Shown: piece after piece, positions 1-7,619 of the stretch
How positions within the stretch are numbered: the first letter of the stretch is position 1
Layout: the number at the start of each line of letters is the position of its first letter
Assembly (NCBI RefSeq): GCF_024105655.1
Contig: NZ_JAAAMH010000009.1
Coordinates: forward strand, 1 to 64,000
Reading direction: 5' to 3'
Source of the DNA: Aliihoeflea sp. 40Bstr573
GTDB lineage: Bacteria; Pseudomonadota; Alphaproteobacteria; Rhizobiales; Rhizobiaceae
Length of the DNA: 64,000 nt
The notes under the pieces: model-generated
Seen by the model: only the letters and a program-made list of their open reading frames with translations
Database searches by the model: none
Told to the model about the DNA's origin: nothing
Position numbers and translations under genes: made by a program

Positions 1-81
1 GAGGTCTTCATCCCAGCCTTCGCCGCGCGGACGGCCCTGCAAACCCAACCAGCGATGCCGCCCGCGCTGGCAACAAGACCG

Positions 82-753
82 TCAATGCACTAACATTCCA
101 GCCGGACCCGTCAGTGGGGGCTGATCATGCTCGTACTGTGCCTGTGGGACGGAACCAGTCTTCGAATTCCCGACCAGCGGAATGGCGAGGATGGGAATGA
201 TGAGCATCATCGCGCTCATGATCATCAACGTGTCCGACCAGCCATAGGCGTCGATCAGGCCTTGGCTGAGAGGCGCGAAAATGAACATGCCTGCCGACCC
301 GGCCGCCGTGCCGATACCGAAGACGATCGACCGCTTTTCTGGCGGCGTGTTGCGCCCGAACGAGGCGAGCACGATCGAGAACGAGCTTGCCGCGACCCCG
401 AGGCCGACAAGGACGCCGCCGGAGATATGCAGCATGGTCGGCGTGTCGGCGGTCGCCATCAGCGCGAGGCCGGCTGCGTAGAGGAGGCCGCCGAAGGAAA
501 GAACGCGCCATGTGCCGTAGCGGTCGGCAATTGCGCCGAAGATCGGCTGGCCAAGGCCCCACAGAAGGTTCTGGATCGCCATGGCGAGACCGAACGTCGT
601 ACGGTCCCAGCCCTTTTCCGCCAGCATCGGCAACTGGAAGAAGCCCATGGCCGAGCGGGGCCCGAAAGCCATGCCGGCAATGATGCAGCCGCAGATGATC
701 AAAAGCCACGGCACGGGGCGCGTGGCTGGGCGGGCGGCGGAAATGGTTGTCAT
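82..753 (-). pseudogene. MFS transporter, N-terminal half only
   Basis: The 223 codons give about six hydrophobic helices (roughly residues 14-35, 50-68, 85-102, 108-130, 143-162 and 173-194) with an MFS motif-A-like loop GAIADRYG near residues 73-80. Full-length MFS carriers have about 400 residues and twelve helices, so this is one half of a transporter. After about residue 205 the sequence stops looking like a transporter loop and ends at TGA (82-84); no second half is readable in any frame before the window edge. The ATG at 753 has no strong Shine-Dalgarno. Substrate unknown. A perfect inverted repeat lies just upstream. It is probably a decayed gene or a rearrangement junction; an assembly or sequencing error is the alternative. 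Confidence 0.6.
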
Positions 754-760
754 GGTGCGG

Positions 761-781
761 GTCTCGATTGGTGATCGAGAC
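761..781. promoter_or_regulatory. Inverted repeat upstream of the MFS gene
   Basis: GTCTCGAT and ATCGAGAC form perfect 8-base arms around a 5-base spacer, a few bases upstream of the MFS start codon. The position suits an operator or a 5' leader hairpin; no T-run follows, so it is not an evident terminator. Confidence 0.4.
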
Positions 782-811
782 TAGCCGAGCGACTGTTCAA
801 ACGGAAACGAA

Positions 812-832
812 TTGAAACGATGGATCGTTCAA
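812..832. repeat. Imperfect inverted repeat 3' of the LysM gene
   Basis: The arms ACGAT/ATCGT, extended by TTGAA/TTCAA, sit between the MFS start and the LysM stop. They may form a weak terminator hairpin for the LysM gene (minus strand) or a second half of the MFS regulatory region. Confidence 0.3.
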
Positions 833-845
833 TTTCGCTTATTCG

Positions 846-1289
846 TCATCTTTGCGGAAGCGGCCAGCCCGGCGTGCTCGGCTGCCCGGCAATCGGCACC
901 TCGCCCGGCAGCGGCGGGCGCGTCGGATCGAAGTAGACCTGCCGCTCGCGACGAAATTCGCGCAGCGGAATGTTGGTCTGCGTCTGGATGCCCGGGCCGG
1001 TCTGCGCAATCGGCGGCGCGACCGTCACGCGTGGACGGTTGTAGGGGATCTGGCGCGAGCGCGCACCGGCGTCTGGCACCTCGATGTTCATGCCGGCCTG
1101 AAGCCTGTTTGGCCGCAGCCCCGGATTGGCCTGCATTAGCGTCTCGACATTGACGCCGCACGCTGCGGCAATCGCCGACAGCGTGTCGCCGCGCGATATC
1201 GTCACCTGACCGGGACAGGCGAGGGCCGACGAATTCGCAAGTACCGGCATTGAGACGATCGCGGCGAGGGCGAGCTTGGAAAGCGTCAT
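846..1289 (-). CDS. Secreted LysM-domain protein
   Basis: A 147-residue protein with a Sec signal peptide (residues 1-24, ending SSALA, cleavage before Cys25) followed by a single LysM module at about residues 29-72, recognised by ISRGDTLSAIAAACGV and the end of the repeat QAGMNIEVP. LysM modules bind N-acetylglucosamine in peptidoglycan, so the protein should sit in the periplasm against the wall. The rest (residues 75-147) is Pro/Arg-rich with no catalytic domain visible. Cys25 does not sit in a canonical lipobox, so I call it secreted rather than lipidated. The ATG start is the one that gives an intact signal peptide. It stands alone, with MscS upstream on the same strand. Confidence 0.8.
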   Translation of the reverse strand: MTLSKLALAAIVSMPVLANSSALACPGQVTISRGDTLSAIAAACGVNVETLMQANPGLRPNRLQAGMNIEVPDAGARSRQIPYNRPRVTVAPPIAQTGPGIQTQTNIPLREFRRERQVYFDPTRPPLPGEVPIAGQPSTPGWPLPQR

Positions 1290-1335
1290 GCTTGCAACTT
1301 AGGGCGCGCGTCCGCGATTTGCACCCGTCCTCCAG

Positions 1336-2202
1336 CTATTGTGATGGTGCCGCCCGCAGTAGACGCGGTGCGACTGGGATCGTCAGCCCCTTCGCCTCGA
1401 AAGCGGCCTTGGCCTTTTGCGTCATGTCGATCTTGGTTTCCCAGAAATCCGCAGTCGCAGTCCAGTAGTGCAGCGTGACGCCGACGGCCGCGTCGCCGAG
1501 CGTGGCGACGAAGGTTTCCGGCGCCGGCTCTTCGAGTATGCGCCCGTCTTCTGCGGCAAGATCGAGGAGCACCTGGCGCGCGGTCGCGACGTCGTCGCCA
1601 TAGGCGATGGTCAGCGCCAGTTCCGTGCGTCGAAGCGGATTGCGCGTCGCATTGGTCACGGGCACGTTCCAAAGGAGACTGTTGGGCGCGAAGATATAGA
1701 GCCCGTCCGCGCCGCGCAGTTCGGTCGCGAAAAGTCCGATTTCCTCGATCGTGCCGGATATGGTCGGCGTGGTTATGAATTCGCCCACGCGGAAAGGCCG
1801 CAGCACGAGGAGCATGATGCCGGCGGCGATGTTCTGAAGCGTCCCCTGCAGGGCAAGGCCGACGGCGAGGCCGGCGGCGCCGAGCGCGGCGATGATGCTC
1901 GTGGTCTGGACGCCGAACTGCGCCAAAGCCGTCACCGCGACGAGGATCAGGATCGTGTAGCGCACGACCTTGGAGAGAAACCGGCGCAGGGTCTCGTCGA
2001 CGCCCTTGATCCTCCCCAAGGCGGAATAAAGCCAGCGCTCGAAGATGCCCGCCGCGATATATCCGATGAAGAGGAGGACGATCGCGCCAACGAAAGACAG
2101 TGAATAGGCGCCGATCAGCGCGCCGGCCTCGCGCAGCGCCATTTCGCTCATGGTCACCGCGTCCGTCGCCCGAGTTTCCAGTTCGTTCATTGGTGATTCC
2201 AT
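1336..2202 (-). CDS. MscS-family small-conductance mechanosensitive channel
   Basis: The 288-residue protein has the size and plan of a minimal MscS channel that releases solutes when membrane tension rises after osmotic downshock. Helices lie at about residues 28-52, 79-97 and 103-135; the third carries the Gly/Ala-rich pore-lining pattern AALGAAGLAVGLALQG and runs into LRPFRVGEF, the hallmark entry to the cytoplasmic beta domain. A C-terminal alpha/beta vestibule follows. Two starts are possible (2202 and 2190, MNELETRA); neither has a strong ribosome-binding site, so the longer form is given. It is divergent from the GNAT-C39 gene. Confidence 0.9.
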   Translation of the reverse strand: MESPMNELETRATDAVTMSEMALREAGALIGAYSLSFVGAIVLLFIGYIAAGIFERWLYSALGRIKGVDETLRRFLSKVVRYTILILVAVTALAQFGVQTTSIIAALGAAGLAVGLALQGTLQNIAAGIMLLVLRPFRVGEFITTPTISGTIEEIGLFATELRGADGLYIFAPNSLLWNVPVTNATRNPLRRTELALTIAYGDDVATARQVLLDLAAEDGRILEEPAPETFVATLGDAAVGVTLHYWTATADFWETKIDMTQKAKAAFEAKGLTIPVAPRLLRAAPSQ

Positions 2203-2393
2203 CCCGTCTGCCAGGGCATATTAAGCCCTTTGCTCGCGCGAAAACCAAGCCGTGCAAGCCGCTGGACAGACGTCCCAATTCGGCCATAATCGGAGCGCGA
2301 AAGCGAAAATTCGCCGACCTCGGAAAGGTGTCGGCGGGCCGGAATTGGGAGGAGCAATGCCGGCGCCGGACTTTCCCGAGGAAGTCAGCCGCA

Positions 2394-3518
2394 ATGGCAT
2401 CCGCACCCACCGCATCAGGCATCACGCTGCGCGCCGCCCGCATCGGCGACGAGGACGCACTGGCCGCCCTCGAGGCCCGTGTGTTCACCCATGACCGGAT
2501 TTCGCGCCGCTCCTTCCACAAGCTGATCGAGCGTTCGACCGCCGAGACGACCGTCGCGATCAAGGACGGCGTGATCGTCGGTTATTGCATGGTGTTGTTC
2601 CGAAAGGGCAGCGGCGTCGCGCGGCTCTATTCCATCGCGGCCGACGAGCACATGCAGGGAACTGGCCTCGGGCGCACGCTGCTCGCTGCCGCGGAGCATG
2701 CCGCCTACGAGCACGGCCGCATGCTCCTGCGGCTTGAGGTGCGCGAGGACAATCCGCGCGCCATCGCGCTTTACGAGAAGAACCACTACCGCCGAATCGG
2801 CATCGAGGACGGCTATTACGAGGACGGTGTTGCGGCGATCCGCATGGAAAAGCTGCTTCATGGCGAGGTGCGCTCGACCAAGGTGCCGTTCTACGCGCAG
2901 ACCTCTGATTTCACCTGCGGCCCCTGCTGCCTGATGATGGCGATGGCGCATTTCGACCCTGACTACGTACCCGAACCTGTCAAGGAAATCCGTCTTTGGC
3001 GCGAGGCGACGACGATCTTCATGATGTCGGGACCCGGCGGCTGCGAACCCTTTGGCCTTGCTGTTTCGGCGCATGAGCATGGCCTGCGCTCCGAGATCTT
3101 CGTCTCGCATGAAGGCCCACTCTTCCTTCAATCCGTGCGCGACAAGGAAAAGCGCCGCGTGATGCTGCTCGCGCAGATCGATTTTCGCGCACGCATCGCC
3201 GAATACGGCGTGACCGTCCACGATCGGGCGTTCGTGCTCGACGATATTCGCACCGCCTTGAAACAAGGGCGCCTCGTGATGGTTCTGATCTCGGGCTTCC
3301 TGATGTTCGGCAAGAAGGTGCCGCATTGGGTTCTGGCCATCGACGATGATGGCGACCACATATTCATCCACGATCCATGGGTCGAGGAAGAGCACGGCGA
3401 GACGGCCTCCGACGCGGCGAACGTGCCGGTGCCATATGAGATGTTCATGCGAATGGCGCAGTTCGGCCATCCCCCCTTGCGGGCCGCCGTCATGCTCGGA
3501 GACAGACGAAAAAAATGA
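2394..3518 (+). CDS. GNAT acetyltransferase fused to a C39-like cysteine peptidase
   Basis: A two-domain 374-residue protein. Residues 10-155 are a GNAT fold with the acetyl-CoA loop QGTGLG (88-93) and the RimI-like segment LRLEVREDN. Residues 165-370 form a papain-like C39 peptidase domain with a complete set of catalytic residues: Gln169 (YAQTSDFTCG), Cys175, His311 (KVPHWVLAID) and Asp327 (HDPW). GNATs transfer acetyl groups to amines; C39 peptidases usually cut leader peptides after Gly-Gly. No transporter or precursor peptide is next to it. The stop overlaps the RimK-like start as ATGA, so the two are translationally coupled. The ATG chosen has AGGAAG about 10 bases upstream; a stronger Shine-Dalgarno precedes an out-of-frame ATG at 2357. 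The substrate is unknown. Confidence 0.85.
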   Translation: MASAPTASGITLRAARIGDEDALAALEARVFTHDRISRRSFHKLIERSTAETTVAIKDGVIVGYCMVLFRKGSGVARLYSIAADEHMQGTGLGRTLLAAAEHAAYEHGRMLLRLEVREDNPRAIALYEKNHYRRIGIEDGYYEDGVAAIRMEKLLHGEVRSTKVPFYAQTSDFTCGPCCLMMAMAHFDPDYVPEPVKEIRLWREATTIFMMSGPGGCEPFGLAVSAHEHGLRSEIFVSHEGPLFLQSVRDKEKRRVMLLAQIDFRARIAEYGVTVHDRAFVLDDIRTALKQGRLVMVLISGFLMFGKKVPHWVLAIDDDGDHIFIHDPWVEEEHGETASDAANVPVPYEMFMRMAQFGHPPLRAAVMLGDRRKK

Positions 3519-4981
3519 CCTGGGTCATCCTGACCGGCCGCAAGAGCGACCTCGACCAGTTCGAAACCCCTCACAAGATCATCACCAACCGAGACTACCT
3601 CACCCACCCCTCCCTGTTTCGCACGCAACGCCCGAAGATCATCAATCTGTCGGGCTCCTACGCCTATCAGAGCCGCGGCTACTATGCCTCGCTCCTGGCT
3701 GGATCGCGCGGTCACCGGATAATTCCGTCGGTCGAGACCATGATCGACCTGTCGGAAAAGAAGCTCTACGAGGCCTCGCTGCCCGAGCTCGAGCAGACGC
3801 TCAACCGCTGCCGCAAGGAACTCGGCGGAGCGTTTCCAAGTCGGATCGGCGTGTTCTTCGGCATAGGACCGTCGAAGGCCTGGGACCGCTTCGCGCGGCT
3901 TCTCTTCGACTGGTTCCGCGCGCCCGCATTGGAGGTGACGATCCGCGACAATGGCGAATGGGCCTCGATTGGCCGCATCGGCTTCCTGCCGCTGGCCCGC
4001 ATGAAGGAAGACGAGAAGACGCGTTTTCTCGACGCGCTTGACACCTACACCGCGCGCGAGTGGCGCGACACCAAGCTGCGCACGCCCTCGCGCTATTCCT
4101 TCGCGACGCTGGTGGACCCCAAGGAGGAATTGCCGCCATCTTCCATTGCCTCGCTCAAATACTGGTCGCGCATCGCCGCCAAGATGGGCGTCGAGGTCGA
4201 GCCGATCAGCAAGCGCGACCTGCCGAAACTGGCCAATTACGACGCGCTGTTCATTCGAGAGACGACCACGATTTCAAACCACACCTACCGCTTCGCGCGC
4301 CGCGCACAGCAAGAGGGCATGCCTGTCATCGACGACCCGCTGTCGATGATCCGCTGCACCAACAAGGTCTACCTCAACGAGTTGATGGAGGCGCATGACG
4401 TGCCGGTGCCGCCGACGGTAACGATCGCAGGCACGGCTGATTTGCAACACGCAGCCGACATGCTCGGCTTTCCGCTGGTCTTGAAGATCCCCGACAGCGC
4501 GTTTTCACGCGGCGTGAAGAAGGCGAATGATTTTGAGGCGCTGAAATCCCTTGCCGCCAAATGGCTGGAAGATTCCGATCTCCTGGTCGCGCAGAAATAT
4601 TCGCCGACGGATTATGACTGGCGCATCGGGGTCCTCGGCGGGCAGCCGCTCTTTGCCGTGCAGTATCTCATGGCCAACAAGCACTGGCAGATCGTCAATC
4701 ACGACCGACGCGGCAAGCCCGATGAGGGCGGCTTTCGCGCCTTCACGCTGGCGCAGGCGCCGGCTCATGTGGTCGAGACGGCGGTCCGCGCCGCTCGCTG
4801 CGTCGGCGACGGGCTCTATGGCGTCGACCTCAAGGAGATGCCGAGCGGCGAGATCTATGTCATCGAGGTCAACGACAACCCCAATCTCGAACACGGCGTC
4901 GAAGATGCCGGCGAGAAGGACGAAGTCTGGGTGCGGCTGACGAAGTGGTTCTTGAACAGGCTTGAAATGCAGGGGCGCTAG
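3515..4981 (+). CDS. RimK-like ATP-grasp ligase with RLAN N-terminal domain
   Basis: The 488-residue protein has an N-terminal region (about 1-200, starting TWVILTGRKSDLDQF) matching the RLAN domain found ahead of some RimK-like ligases, then an ATP-grasp domain at about 215-485. Visible ligand residues are the ATP lysines Lys284 (CTNKVYL) and Lys324 (LVLKIP) and the metal set Asp438, Glu451 and Asn453 (DLKEM ... IEVNDNPN). RimK-like enzymes join an amino acid to a carboxylate through an acyl phosphate, so a peptide or amino-acid amide ligation in the cytoplasm is expected; the substrate cannot be told. It shares ATGA with the GNAT-C39 gene, and its end overlaps the convergent HD gene by 4 bases. 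Confidence 0.85.
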   Translation: MTWVILTGRKSDLDQFETPHKIITNRDYLTHPSLFRTQRPKIINLSGSYAYQSRGYYASLLAGSRGHRIIPSVETMIDLSEKKLYEASLPELEQTLNRCRKELGGAFPSRIGVFFGIGPSKAWDRFARLLFDWFRAPALEVTIRDNGEWASIGRIGFLPLARMKEDEKTRFLDALDTYTAREWRDTKLRTPSRYSFATLVDPKEELPPSSIASLKYWSRIAAKMGVEVEPISKRDLPKLANYDALFIRETTTISNHTYRFARRAQQEGMPVIDDPLSMIRCTNKVYLNELMEAHDVPVPPTVTIAGTADLQHAADMLGFPLVLKIPDSAFSRGVKKANDFEALKSLAAKWLEDSDLLVAQKYSPTDYDWRIGVLGGQPLFAVQYLMANKHWQIVNHDRRGKPDEGGFRAFTLAQAPAHVVETAVRAARCVGDGLYGVDLKEMPSGEIYVIEVNDNPNLEHGVEDAGEKDEVWVRLTKWFLNRLEMQGR

Positions 4982-5586
4982 TCGACAGCCGCCTCGATCT
5001 CTGCAAAGCGCGCCAGAAACGCGTTCTGCACCAGCAATGCGGCCTGCGGTTCCAGCGCGAGTTCGCCAGCTGTGACTCCGGTGGGCCGACCGAAGAATTT
5101 CACCGCCTCGGCCATGCCGAATCCGGCAAGCCGCGTCGCCTCGTGATAGGCGGCGATCTGGTCGGCGCGCTTGATGGCCTTCTTGATTGCCGCAGGAAGT
5201 GCTGGGGGGAGTCCGAACCGCAGATGGATTGCCACCTGCAGGCGATGCTCGACGACGCGATAGCTGTCGCCGATCTGCCGCTTGAAGGGCGAGATCATGT
5301 CGCCGATCACATATTCGGGCGCGTCGTGCAGCAGGGCCGCAAGATGCCAGCGTGGCTCGAACTCGGGTTCGATGGAGCGCAGGATCGTCTCGACGACCAG
5401 CGAGTGCTGCGCGACGGAGAAAGCGTGCGCTCCATGCGTCTGGCCATTCCAGCGCGCGACGCGCGCCAGCCCGTGCGCAATGTCGCTGATCTCGATGTCG
5501 AGCGGTGAAGGGTCGAGAAGGTCGAGCCTGCGCCCCGACAGCATACGCTGCCATGCGCGCGCGGGGGCGCCCGGACGGTCCGGCAT
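4978..5586 (-). CDS. HD-domain hydrolase, YfbR-like
   Basis: The 202-residue protein carries the HD metal-binding pattern: His61 (SVAQHS), His87-Asp88 (ALLHDAPE) and Asp142 (RADQIAA). The compact single domain and the spacing AQHS ... LLHDAPEYVIGD resemble the YfbR/5'-deoxynucleotidase branch of HD phosphohydrolases, which act on nucleoside monophosphates. The substrate here is inferred, not shown. Its ATG overlaps the stop of the upstream ygfZ gene by one base (TGATG), so the two are co-translated. Its 3' end overlaps the convergent RimK-like gene. Confidence 0.8.
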   Translation of the reverse strand: MPDRPGAPARAWQRMLSGRRLDLLDPSPLDIEISDIAHGLARVARWNGQTHGAHAFSVAQHSLVVETILRSIEPEFEPRWHLAALLHDAPEYVIGDMISPFKRQIGDSYRVVEHRLQVAIHLRFGLPPALPAAIKKAIKRADQIAAYHEATRLAGFGMAEAVKFFGRPTGVTAGELALEPQAALLVQNAFLARFAEIEAAVD

Positions 5587-6431
5587 CAGTCGGTCGCGCT
5601 CGTCTCGGGAAGCGTGTAGCGCGCCCAGCCCGGAATGCTCAGCGTTACCCGCGCATCGCCCGCGACAATATCCTGGCCGGCGTCGAGCGCATCCTTGACG
5701 CGGTCGATCCGCACGATGGCGATGCCGCTGCCGTCTGCGCCTGAGCCGAGCGTACCGATCGGGCGTCCACTGACCGTGATTTCCGTCCCGGGGTCAGGCA
5801 GCGCATCGTCGCTTCTGGCGATCATGACCCGCCGCCGCGCGGTCCCGCGGTGCTGCATACGCGAAACGACCTCCTGCCCGACGAAGCAGCCCTTTTTCAG
5901 CCCGACACCGCCGTTTTGGTCGTAGAGAATATCGTGGGGAAAGGCGTCCGAAAGCGCAAAGTCAGTTCCGCTTTCGGCGATGCCGCTGTCGACACGCAAC
6001 CTGGTCCATGCCGCGTGGTCGGCGGTGGCCGCCGGCAAGGCTTCATAGTGCCGCCAGACCGGATCGGAAAAGCGCAGGTCGCGGACGCTTGAATCAGATT
6101 GCGAAGCACCAGATTCATCGCCCCATGAAACAGCGACAAGCTCTTGTTCCTGCTTGGCGATCGTGACCTTGGCTCGCAGCTTGTAGATGGTGAGCCGCTT
6201 GACGAGATCATCCGCGACATCCGCCCGGCATTCGAGGCGGAATCCCTCTCCCGAGCGGGAGATCAGGAAGTCGAACAGAATCTTGCCCTGCGGCGTCAAC
6301 AGCGCGCCGGGTCGCGCATCGCCGCGCGCCAGCGAAGCGAGATCGGGCGTGATCAGGTTCTGCAAAAAGTGCTCGGCCTCCGGCCCGTCCACGGTGACGA
6401 AAGCGCGCGAGGTGAGATGAACGGTCGGCAT
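5586..6431 (-). CDS. ygfZ: Folate-binding protein YgfZ (tRNA-modifying/Fe-S repair GcvT homologue)
   Basis: The 281-residue protein has the family signature KKGCFVGQE at about residues 178-186, with the conserved Cys, and the GcvT-like fold start HLTSRAFVTVDGPEAEHFLQ. In E. coli YgfZ is a folate-dependent factor that helps maintain Fe-S enzymes such as MiaB. The start at MPTVHLTSR was chosen over an upstream in-frame ATG at 6509, which would overlap the neighbouring gene and add an Arg/Pro-rich stretch foreign to the family. Upstream on the same strand is a secreted protein of unknown function; downstream the HD hydrolase is coupled by a one-base overlap. Confidence 0.85.
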   Translation of the reverse strand: MPTVHLTSRAFVTVDGPEAEHFLQNLITPDLASLARGDARPGALLTPQGKILFDFLISRSGEGFRLECRADVADDLVKRLTIYKLRAKVTIAKQEQELVAVSWGDESGASQSDSSVRDLRFSDPVWRHYEALPAATADHAAWTRLRVDSGIAESGTDFALSDAFPHDILYDQNGGVGLKKGCFVGQEVVSRMQHRGTARRRVMIARSDDALPDPGTEITVSGRPIGTLGSGADGSGIAIVRIDRVKDALDAGQDIVAGDARVTLSIPGWARYTLPETSATD

Positions 6432-6505
6432 GGTGCGACTCGGCGGTCTGTTGCGATGACGCCGCTTAGGTAGGCGCAAGCGCCGGCCGGGGCAAGCCGG
6501 CGACC

Positions 6506-7192
6506 TCACTCACCGCCGACGAAAAACTCCCACTCGCCGTCCGGCGAGATGCCGACACGAAAGAAGATATAGGTGCCGTAGGCTTTCATCTCCTCGTAGT
6601 CGCCGGCGGTGACGAGCTTGAAGAGCTCGACGCGCTGCGGCGGCGTCAAGTCGTCGATCGGGATCGCCAGGAAGTACGGCCAGGCATAGATCTCGTTGTC
6701 GGTTCCGATGTCCAGATGAACAAACCCGGCGGCGAGCACCTCATAGAGGATTGCAAGGATTTCGTGGCCTTGGTCGTCACCCGAAAGGCTTTTCAGGTGC
6801 TCGATCGGGTCACCTTCGACCGCGGACAGCGATAGCTGCGTCGCGTTCGCGCCGGTGGAAAGGAACGCGCGCAGCGCCTCGACGTCTCCCGCCTTGCAGG
6901 CCGCCATGATCAATTCGCGTATGCGCCGAACCGGTTCGGGCAGCAGCATGACGTCGTAGAGGACGCGGGGAGCCGCTTCAGGCGCGGACGCGCCCGGCAT
7001 GGCGGGTCGTATCGGGTCGGGCAGGGGCACTTCAAGCGACGGCATCTCGGGCTGGGGCAGTTCCATCGCCGGCTCGTCTTCTGCCGGTGTCTCGACTTGC
7101 GCTTCCTGCAACTCACTGAAGGCATGCGCCGGCGTGGCCAGGAGCAGCGCGGCTAAGCACAGAGCGGGCAGGGTGGGCACGGTGATCATCAT
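6506..7192 (-). CDS. Secreted protein of unknown function with Pro-rich linker
   Basis: A 228-residue protein with a clear signal peptide (residues 1-24, ending ATPAHA), then an acidic Pro-rich stretch (about 28-72, with repeated PxPxM/L spacing), then a mixed alpha/beta globular part (about 78-228) with no motif I recognise. The C-terminal part contains YAWPYFLAIPIDDLTPPQRVE and ends in GEWEFFVGGE. I do not recognise the family; it looks like one of the conserved rhizobial periplasmic proteins. It precedes ygfZ on the same strand by about 75 bases. Two adjacent ATG codons (7192 and 7189) could start it. Confidence 0.7.
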   Translation of the reverse strand: MMITVPTLPALCLAALLLATPAHAFSELQEAQVETPAEDEPAMELPQPEMPSLEVPLPDPIRPAMPGASAPEAAPRVLYDVMLLPEPVRRIRELIMAACKAGDVEALRAFLSTGANATQLSLSAVEGDPIEHLKSLSGDDQGHEILAILYEVLAAGFVHLDIGTDNEIYAWPYFLAIPIDDLTPPQRVELFKLVTAGDYEEMKAYGTYIFFRVGISPDGEWEFFVGGE

Positions 7193-7240
7193 GGCCGGAA
7201 CGCTATCACGCGCATGCAGGATTCGCCCGTGGCAAAATGG

Positions 7241-7498
7241 TCAGTGCAGCTTCTTGTCGCCGTCGAATGCGCCGGAGAGCGCCAGCTTGCGCATCTTTTC
7301 GAGCAGCAGTACGGCGGAATCCTCGCCAGCCGTCTTCACAAGTTCGCGCAGCGCCGTCGATAGCGCCGCCTCGGCGATGATTTCCGGCTCGATCCCCGCA
7401 GACAGGCCTTCGGCCCACGCCTCGCAATGGCTCTCGACGGCCGTCAGCCGCTTTTCCTCGCGGATGATCGCGTCGATATCGTTGAGGCTGTAGTTCAT
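7241..7498 (-). CDS. Small conserved hypothetical protein (85 aa)
   Basis: An 85-residue, mainly helical acidic protein without signal or membrane segment, starting MNYSLNDIDAIIREEKRL. Composition and third-position GC match the neighbouring genes, and the frame stays open between two genes on the same strand. I do not recognise a domain. It lies upstream of the secreted protein gene; the 121-base gap on its 5' side holds a perfect AT-rich inverted repeat that could be its operator. Confidence 0.65.
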   Translation of the reverse strand: MNYSLNDIDAIIREEKRLTAVESHCEAWAEGLSAGIEPEIIAEAALSTALRELVKTAGEDSAVLLLEKMRKLALSGAFDGDKKLH

Positions 7499-7595
7499 CG
7501 GCTAACCCCCGGCGCCGAGTTCATCGGCATTTGGTACTTGTCGTTGAGGACTGGTTAAGCCTTTCTACCACAGCAGAAATGTCACGCATCGAGAC

Positions 7596-7617
7596 TTTGA
7601 TTAAAAAGTTAATCAAA
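7596..7617. promoter_or_regulatory. Perfect AT-rich palindrome, candidate operator
   Basis: TTTGATTAA and TTAATCAAA are perfect 9-base arms with a 4-base spacer (AAAG), directly 3' of the TIGR02301 gene and about 100 bases upstream of the 85-aa gene. There is no GC stem, so it is a poor terminator. It stands out as AT-rich in GC-rich DNA, which suits a dimeric regulator site. Confidence 0.45.
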
Positions 7618-7619
7618 TA

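Noticed and set aside
2203-2393. Short precursor-peptide gene for the GNAT-C39/RimK-like pair.
   Set aside because: No short frame with Shine-Dalgarno and a Gly-Gly leader was found in the flanking gaps; the one candidate at 2357 runs into the GNAT gene out of frame.
1613-3373. Very long open frames antisense to known genes, such as those opposite cimA (11613-13373), purF (23560-25890), dnaB (29083-30597) and ABC-F (52134-53912).
   Set aside because: They mirror high-GC coding DNA, have Arg/His-rich composition without domains, and lie exactly opposite well-conserved genes.
3515-4981. RimK-like protein as modifier of ribosomal protein S6 encoded in the same window.
   Set aside because: S6 here ends AEGAGA, not in the Glu-Glu acceptor of E. 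coli S6, and this ligase has an N-terminal RLAN domain absent from E. coli RimK. The genes are 29 kb apart.
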